DNA of 10,944 nucleotides, taken from positions 1 through 10,944 of the forward strand of contig JAHBMJ010003430.1 of NCBI GenBank assembly GCA_018398765.1, given 5' to 3'. Made by a program: the position numbers and the translations under genes. Origin of the DNA: Chromera velia (taxonomy: Eukaryota > Sar > Chromeraceae). The notes beneath the pieces were generated by a model that saw nothing but the letters and a program-made list of their open reading frames with translations, searched no databases and was not told where the DNA came from. Of the stretch, positions 6,512-10,944 are shown one piece after another (the stretch's first letter is position 1; the number at the start of each line of letters is the position of its first letter).

Positions 6512-6539
6512 AGGTTTAGACAGCATGCCCCGGCCATGG
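6512..6539 (-). repeat. Right terminal inverted repeat
   Basis: AGGTTTAGACAGCATG (6512-6527) is the exact inverse of the left core, followed by CCCCGGCCATGG, which is inverse to the outer left arm with a gap. The 16-bp perfect match about 1.95 kb apart is very unlikely by chance. Confidence 0.65.
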
Positions 6540-7149
6540 TATCTGTTAAGACCCTTAGCCGCACCTATGGAAAAAAAAAAGTTGAATTACCAATAAATCG
6601 GGTTACATTTACCTTTCGGGACCCGCGCTTTCCGGCAACTCTACAGTGCGTGCATGGCGAACATGCACCTTTTGTCTAACCTTGATGTATCGGTACATAT
6701 ATACATATACCAAAACATACATGGAGGCGAATTGTACGTAGATTCGATCATCTGTATAGTTTTTAAGGAAGGCAATAAAGCACACCGTCTAAGTGAAGCT
6801 GTTCTAAACTGCTCCGTTGTTTGACTATACTACTAAGCTCACTGGAAAGTTAAGACATGCCGCTTTACAGAGTCAGGAGTAAGCCGCACCACGACTGAGT
6901 GCGCTTGACAAAGAGGAAAAACGGTTAATTTGATTTGCAAGAACCTCTTTTTGCCCGTCTTCTTTCTCTCTACTTAGCCCCTCTTGCCATTCTTCGATCA
7001 GCACCTAGTTTTTCGACTTCCTTCTACCTCCACTTACGGATTTGGGATGCAAAATACTGTCTATATATAGTTTGTGTCGCTGTAGTATTCGCTTTGAAAT
7101 ATTGTAGAGAGGCTTATCGCGTATGAGTCCAGCGCTTGGTAAGTACAAG
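6540..7149. other. Stretch with no supported gene
   Basis: It holds an A10 run (6571-6580), a small hairpin GTGCATG-GCGAA-CATGCAC (6650-6668) and TACATATA-type repeats near 6695-6720. A hydrophobic plus-strand frame at about 6935-7126 has no ATG at its head and no recognisable features. I see nothing else. Confidence 0.5.
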
Positions 7150-8740
7150 AGGGAGAGATGTGAACAGAAGCTGTTTTGGCCTGTGGATAAAGCTAGGTAA
7201 GCAAGTGTGTGAACAGAAGCCGTTTGGGCGTGTGGGTGAATGTTTGGGCGTGCGGGTGTATGGAGAAAGAGGAGCTGCATAGAAAAAAAGTGTGTGCAGT
7301 AACAGAATCCGCTTAGGCCTGCAGCTGGATGAATGAAGAGAGATGGAGAAAATGAGCGTGTTTATGAGTATGTATAAGTTTGTGAACAGAAGCCGTTTAG
7401 GCGTGCAGGCGAGATAAGGAGAACGAGTCATACAACAGAAGCCGCTTGGGCCCGTGGATGAATGAAGAGAGATCAATTATGTATCATTGAAGAAAAGCCG
7501 CTTGGGCCGCTGGTTAGGCCTGTGGATAAATGAAGAGAGATCAAGTGTGTGAACAGAAACATACAGAAGCCGCTTGGGCCTATGGATGAGTAAAGAAAAA
7601 CAGGGAGAACGAGTATGTGAACAGAAGCCGTTTGGGCGTGTGGGTGAATGAAGGAAGACAAGGAGATAGAAGGAGAGCGAGTGTATGAACAGAAGCCACT
7701 TGGGCGTGTAGGTGAATGAAGGGAGACAAGGAGATATAAGGAGAGCGAGTGTATGAACAGAAGCTGCTTGGGCGTGTGGGTGAATGAAGGGAGTGTGTGA
7801 ATAGAAGCCGGTTGGGCATGTGGGCGAAGAAAGAGAGACAAGGAGAACGAGTGTGTGAACAGAAGCTAGGAACAGGAGCCGTTTGGGCCCATGGATGAAT
7901 GAAGAGAGATCAATTGTGTGTCATTAAACAAAAGCCGCTCGGGCCTATAGTTAGGCTTCGCTAGGCCTGTGGATGAATGAACAGATATCAAGTGCGTGAA
8001 CAGAAGCCACTTGGGCCTGCTGATGAATTAAGAGAGACAGGGAGAGTAAGTGTGTGAACAGAAGCCGTTTGGACGTGTGGGTGAATGAAGAGAGACAAGG
8101 AGATACAAGGAGAGCGAATGTATGAACAGAAGCTGCTTAGGCCTCATTCAGTGAATCAATGAAGAATAATGAAGAGAGACATAGAGAGCGAGTATGTAAA
8201 CAGAAGCCGTTTGGGGCATCACGATGGTGTAGGTGCATAAACACAGACAAGACCGCTTGAGAAATAAACCGCAGTAAAAGTAATCAATGAGCAGTGTTCC
8301 TAGATTCAGAACAGATGGGACAAACCGGAACCTTTTGACAGACTAGGCCAGATCCGCCCCTCATATATGGGGACGTGGCATGCATAATAAAAACCTAAAT
8401 CATTACAGACAGGGAAAGCAAGTATGTGAACCGGTATGAAGAAGCTAGGTGAACAGGAGCCGGTTGGGCGTGTGGGTGAATAAAGAGGGATAAGGACTCA
8501 CACAAGCATGTCAGCAGAAGATATTTGTATGGGCGTGTGGGTACCTGAATGAATAGAGACAGCCTGTTACTAAGAGAGAATGAAACTCAGTGTGTAAAAC
8601 AAAACTTTAAGTCGCTAGGGCCTGAAATAAAAATAAATGAAGAGAAACAAAGAGAGCGAGTGTGTGAATAAAAACCGTTCGGGCATGTGGATGTGAGAGT
8701 GTTAATGAAAGCCGTTAACTTTGGGCATATGGGTAAGTGA
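7150..8740. repeat. Degenerate minisatellite, about 20 copies, with higher-order organisation
   Basis: The core GTGTGTGAACAGAAGCCG[CT]TTGGGC followed by GTGGRTGAATGAAGAGAGA recurs about 20 times. Regular spacings of 68 bp are seen at about 7619, 7687, 7755 and at 8056, 8124. Other spacings vary from about 50 to 90 bp. The block from about 7434, with its odd ATCAATTRTGTRTCATT insert and a doubled GGGCC segment, recurs about 440 bp later from about 7877, so there is a second level of duplication. Minus-strand open frames across it are translations of the repeat and are not genes. Confidence 0.9.
8220..8415. other. Non-repeat interruption inside the minisatellite
   Basis: The repeat core is absent here. 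The segment includes ACAAACCGGAACCTTTTGAC and a CATATATG-containing stretch, and repeat-like sequence resumes at about 8410. It may be an inserted or captured fragment. I see no gene or flanking duplication. Confidence 0.4.
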
Positions 8741-8760
8741 TCGAAAAGAGACAGGGAAAA

Positions 8761-8876
8761 TGAGGGAGTAAGTGAGTGAGCAAGTGAGACATTGAGTGAG
8801 TGAGTGAATTAGTGAGGAAAGCAAGAATAACTCAGTGAGTCAGTGACTAAGTGTGTTGGTGAGTGAGTAAGTGAGC
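8761..8876 (+). repeat. Degenerate GTGA/GAGT tetranucleotide tract
   Basis: Repeats of GTGA with AGTGAGT, CAGTGA and TAAGTGAG variants directly follow the minisatellite. The tract is interrupted by GGAAAGCAAGAATAA. Confidence 0.85.
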
Positions 8877-10039
8877 ATAACCAACTACAGCAACTAATAC
8901 AGCAAGCATAGCAAGCGTATAGTTTGGGACTTGTATAACGTTGTGTTCAAATATTTTATAGACTAACTGACAGTCTCAGTCACAGGTAGATAACTTAAAA
9001 GAGCAAGTTGATAATAAAAGGCGTATATAATGTTTGGCTACTACATATGCTACTATGCTACTACTAGAATAGCCAAAATATAAATGAAAGTAAATGAAAG
9101 AAACATTATAGCATGTATGCAAGATGCCATTTCCATAGGCTCCAGTGGCATGCCGGGGCCCAGCAAAAAATCGTCTAGACCAAAGCCTCTTAGTATTTAT
9201 CCTCAGGGCCGTCTTGCAAAAAGACTGTCTGGAGTCTGGACGATGAAAGTGGAAAGACTATCATGCAAACAGACAGAAAGATAGAAGTGGCAAGTTTGTT
9301 ATTGAATTAAGCACGAAAGATGAAAGTGAAAAGAAGTTCAAGTAATATAGGAGCTAGAATCACTTTAATCTCTTCAGACAGCTGAGGAATCTTGACCATA
9401 CCGACATGCATTGTCAGTTTTCGGCACGCAAAAGAGAGGCTTACGGAGCTGTCGTAAGGCATACGAGCGATGTACAGCGATCGATTGAAGAGATGTATAT
9501 TAATGCAAATGCATGCATGCAAAATACATGTATGCAACGTGCATACTGAGATCAGCGCGCATGCATGGATGGATGACGCACGCACGCATGTAAGGAGGCA
9601 TCGATCGCGTCATACACCGCCTGAAATACCAAACAAATTCCGTTCTAGCCTACCGATCCACACCCCGTCGGTCTGCCACTGTCATTTATCTATCGCTGTT
9701 GGCTTGATTGCATGAATGATCAAACAGGTCAAGATCTGCTACGAAGGAAAAGAGTTCTTTCAATAGTAAGGGTATACAAGCGCATGCAAGGGCCCGTTTG
9801 CAGAAGTCACAAAAGAAATCATGAAGACGAAAGGAAACGAGTCAAACAAGCACGAAGGAAAGAAGGAAGATCTAGAGGAAGGTTCTGGAAGAAAGGAAAG
9901 AAGGAATCTAACGAACAAAAAAGGAGAGAACCTCAGGGAGTCTGATCCTGAAGCAAGGACTCTTAACAGCAAAACTGGTAGTGCTCCTCCAAACGATCTT
10001 CCGAGGCGCCCAGCGGACATGCGCGCCCGCCCCCCCTTT
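8877..10039. other. Stretch with no supported gene
   Basis: It begins with CAGCAA and CTACTA-type short repeats. A possible DNA-transposon-like end lies at 9141-9181. TGCATGCA and related ACGCACGC motifs cluster at 9505-9600. From about 9720 to 9960 the plus strand is purine-rich and gives Lys/Arg-rich frames without recognisable domains. A minus-strand frame at 9307-9585 ends in a hydrophobic helix-like segment but is short and unsupported. Confidence 0.45.
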
Positions 10040-10717
10040 CTACTGGATCAATTGACGATGATCTAAGGCTTGCATGCAACAACGAAGCAAGCGACGCCCT
10101 TCCGTCACGAAGTCCTTGTCCGTGAACCGATTGCTTCGAAGAGGATTGACAGAAAAACCCGATTTCACTAGCCCTACCGAGGCATATCCCTTCCCCACCC
10201 CATTTACCACTCCTGCACAAAGCGACAAACCATCCCTCTGTCGCACAACTGCACCCCAAACTCCCGAAGAAGTCCCAAACACACCTTGAAACTTCTCCTG
10301 ATGCGGTTGAGTCAGACACCGTTTAGTTGTTTTCATCACAGAGCAATGGTCATATTCACGCGCATTGGACTCTTTCTGCACAAGAGGGGGCTCAAGACTG
10401 CAACATGATGCAGTCAAGGGGCCCGGCCGAGAAAGAGATCTGCATTCGTTTGAAGACGGCGCGTCCGTGTCCCACTCATCCGAACTCATCCGTTCCCACT
10501 TTACCTTAGAGAAGCGTTTCCCCCTCCTCGTACGCTTCCTACGTCGATGACAGCTGGCTACTGTTGTAGAGCCAACGCATCCTGAATCAGAGAGGGCAAC
10601 CGGATCCCTGCGTTGACGAAGGAATCCAAGAAAACGTTCCAAAGCTTCTACCAACGAACCGGAACAGAAAGGGTCCGAAGCTGCAAAACCCTGCTCAGCA
10701 AGGAAAGCTTCCGTTCT
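10040..10717 (-). CDS. Unrecognised 226-codon open frame, possible exon or decayed gene
   Basis: The frame is open from after a TAG at 10720-10718 to a TAG at 10042-10040, longer than expected by chance in this window. It has no ATG near its head. The upstream TAG sits at the end of a pyrimidine-rich stretch on this strand (about CTCCCTCC...GTCCTCTAG), so it may be a splice acceptor with this as a terminal exon. Visible are a helix-like ALERFLGFLRQRR segment, a basic RRRKRTRRGKR run that could be a nuclear localisation signal, a Ser/Cys-rich middle and a FTDKDFV segment near the end. I recognise no family. Plus-strand frames over the same bases are also fairly open and rich in Pro/Thr, so the strand is not certain. 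Confidence 0.3.
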   Translation of the reverse strand, partial: RTEAFLAEQGFAASDPFCSGSLVEALERFLGFLRQRRDPVALSDSGCVGSTTVASCHRRRKRTRRGKRFSKVKWERMSSDEWDTDAPSSNECRSLSRPGPLTASCCSLEPPLVQKESNAREYDHCSVMKTTKRCLTQPHQEKFQGVFGTSSGVWGAVVRQRDGLSLCAGVVNGVGKGYASVGLVKSGFSVNPLRSNRFTDKDFVTEGRRLLRCCMQALDHRQLIQ

Positions 10718-10944
10718 CTAGAGGACAGCCTGGGCCAAGATGGAGGGAGTCGTAGCAGTCATCTCAAGAAAGCAAAAAGCGCAATGTGAGCTAGACCGAG
10801 GTGATGAAAAGAAGACGGTAAGTCAAAGGGTGGCAGAGCTCTCAAGTTTAGTTACAAAACGGCCGAGTGAACACAGTCTTCAGACGGTTTAGCAGCGTGC
10901 TGCAACAGGAAACAAAGAGAGAATACCACCGTGAAGTGCTTCAA

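Larger units (their letters stand above)
4532..6539. mobile_element. Candidate new TIR element with structured ends and one gene, about 2.0 kb
   Basis: The two ends carry CATGCTGTCTAAACCT (4547-4562) and its exact reverse complement (6512-6527). Outward the match continues imperfectly as CC[G/A]TGGCC plus a GC-rich patch. Inside both ends are clusters of hairpins built on a shared GCCTGGGG/CCCCAGGC motif in both orientations. Between them lie short tandem repeats, an unrecognised gene (about 5210-5995), an AT-rich tail and an AATAAA. This layout (TIR, subterminal repeats, gene) is that of a DNA transposon or a non-autonomous derivative. I recognise no transposase motif and could not identify a target-site duplication, so the superfamily is open and the outer limits may be off by several bases. 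Confidence 0.6.

Noticed and set aside
7005-7841. Minus-strand frames with recurring HAQTASVHTL-like peptides
   Set aside because: They are translated minisatellite. The unit length of about 68 bp is not a multiple of three and copies differ by indels, so no frame is maintained.
7434-8200. CRISPR-like array
   Set aside because: Repeats are degenerate, spacings vary and the intervening sequences are themselves repeated. The context is eukaryotic.
9307-9585. Minus-strand frame of 92 codons with a hydrophobic C-terminus
   Set aside because: The length is within chance expectation, the start lies in TGCATGCA-rich repeats, and no family is recognisable.
10740-10892. Small plus-strand frame (50 codons) with a good ATG context and an ACG|GTAAGT donor inside it, like a first exon
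   Set aside because: It is short, has no recognisable sequence, and overlaps the minus-strand open region. The downstream exon would be outside the window. Worth a look only with RNA data.

Overview
This is a eukaryotic nuclear window. It holds a gene whose exons join across GT-AG introns, a Ty1/copia-type retroelement remnant, long microsatellites, a degenerate minisatellite array, an element with terminal inverted repeats (TIRs), and long stretches without genes. Base composition is mixed, with GC-rich palindromes next to AT-rich spacers. The spliced gene belongs to the sphingomyelin/inositol-phosphorylceramide synthase family (PAP2-like). That family, copia elements and TGCATGCA-like motifs together would suit an alveolate or another protist, but the sequence does not fix the lineage.

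Layout. (1) 5-622 (+) is the RNase H end of a copia polyprotein with one in-frame TAG. The same frame stays open past the terminal TAG to a TAA at 905-907. (2) About 900-2018 has no convincing gene. (3) 2019-4006 (-) is a three-exon gene for a 303-residue sphingolipid synthase-like membrane enzyme. All splice phases fit and all three catalytic residues are present. Its second intron holds large (CA)n/(GA)n tracts and a G9AG7 run. (4) 4007-4531 is upstream flank with a short palindrome and a Z-DNA-type (CG)7 run. (5) 4532-6539 is an apparently undescribed mobile element of about 2.0 kb. It has imperfect TIRs with a perfect 16-bp core, clusters of very strong hairpins just inside both ends, a 44-bp tandem repeat, and an unrecognised protein gene. 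(6) 6540-7150 has little in it. (7) 7150-8740 is a degenerate minisatellite with a unit of about 68 bp and a higher-order period of about 437 bp, followed by a GTGA-rich tract to 8876. (8) 8877-10039 is mostly non-coding. (9) 10040-10717 (-) is a 226-codon open frame of unknown nature.

Only the sphingolipid synthase can be assigned a cellular job: moving a phospho-head-group onto ceramide at a Golgi or plasma membrane. The candidate new system is the 4532-6539 element, in which TIRs, structured subterminal DNA and a single gene form one unit. A second, speculative theme is that the interruptions found in the non-synthase coding-like frames (copia, element gene, 10040-10717) are TAG. The copia one sits where relatives usually have glutamine.
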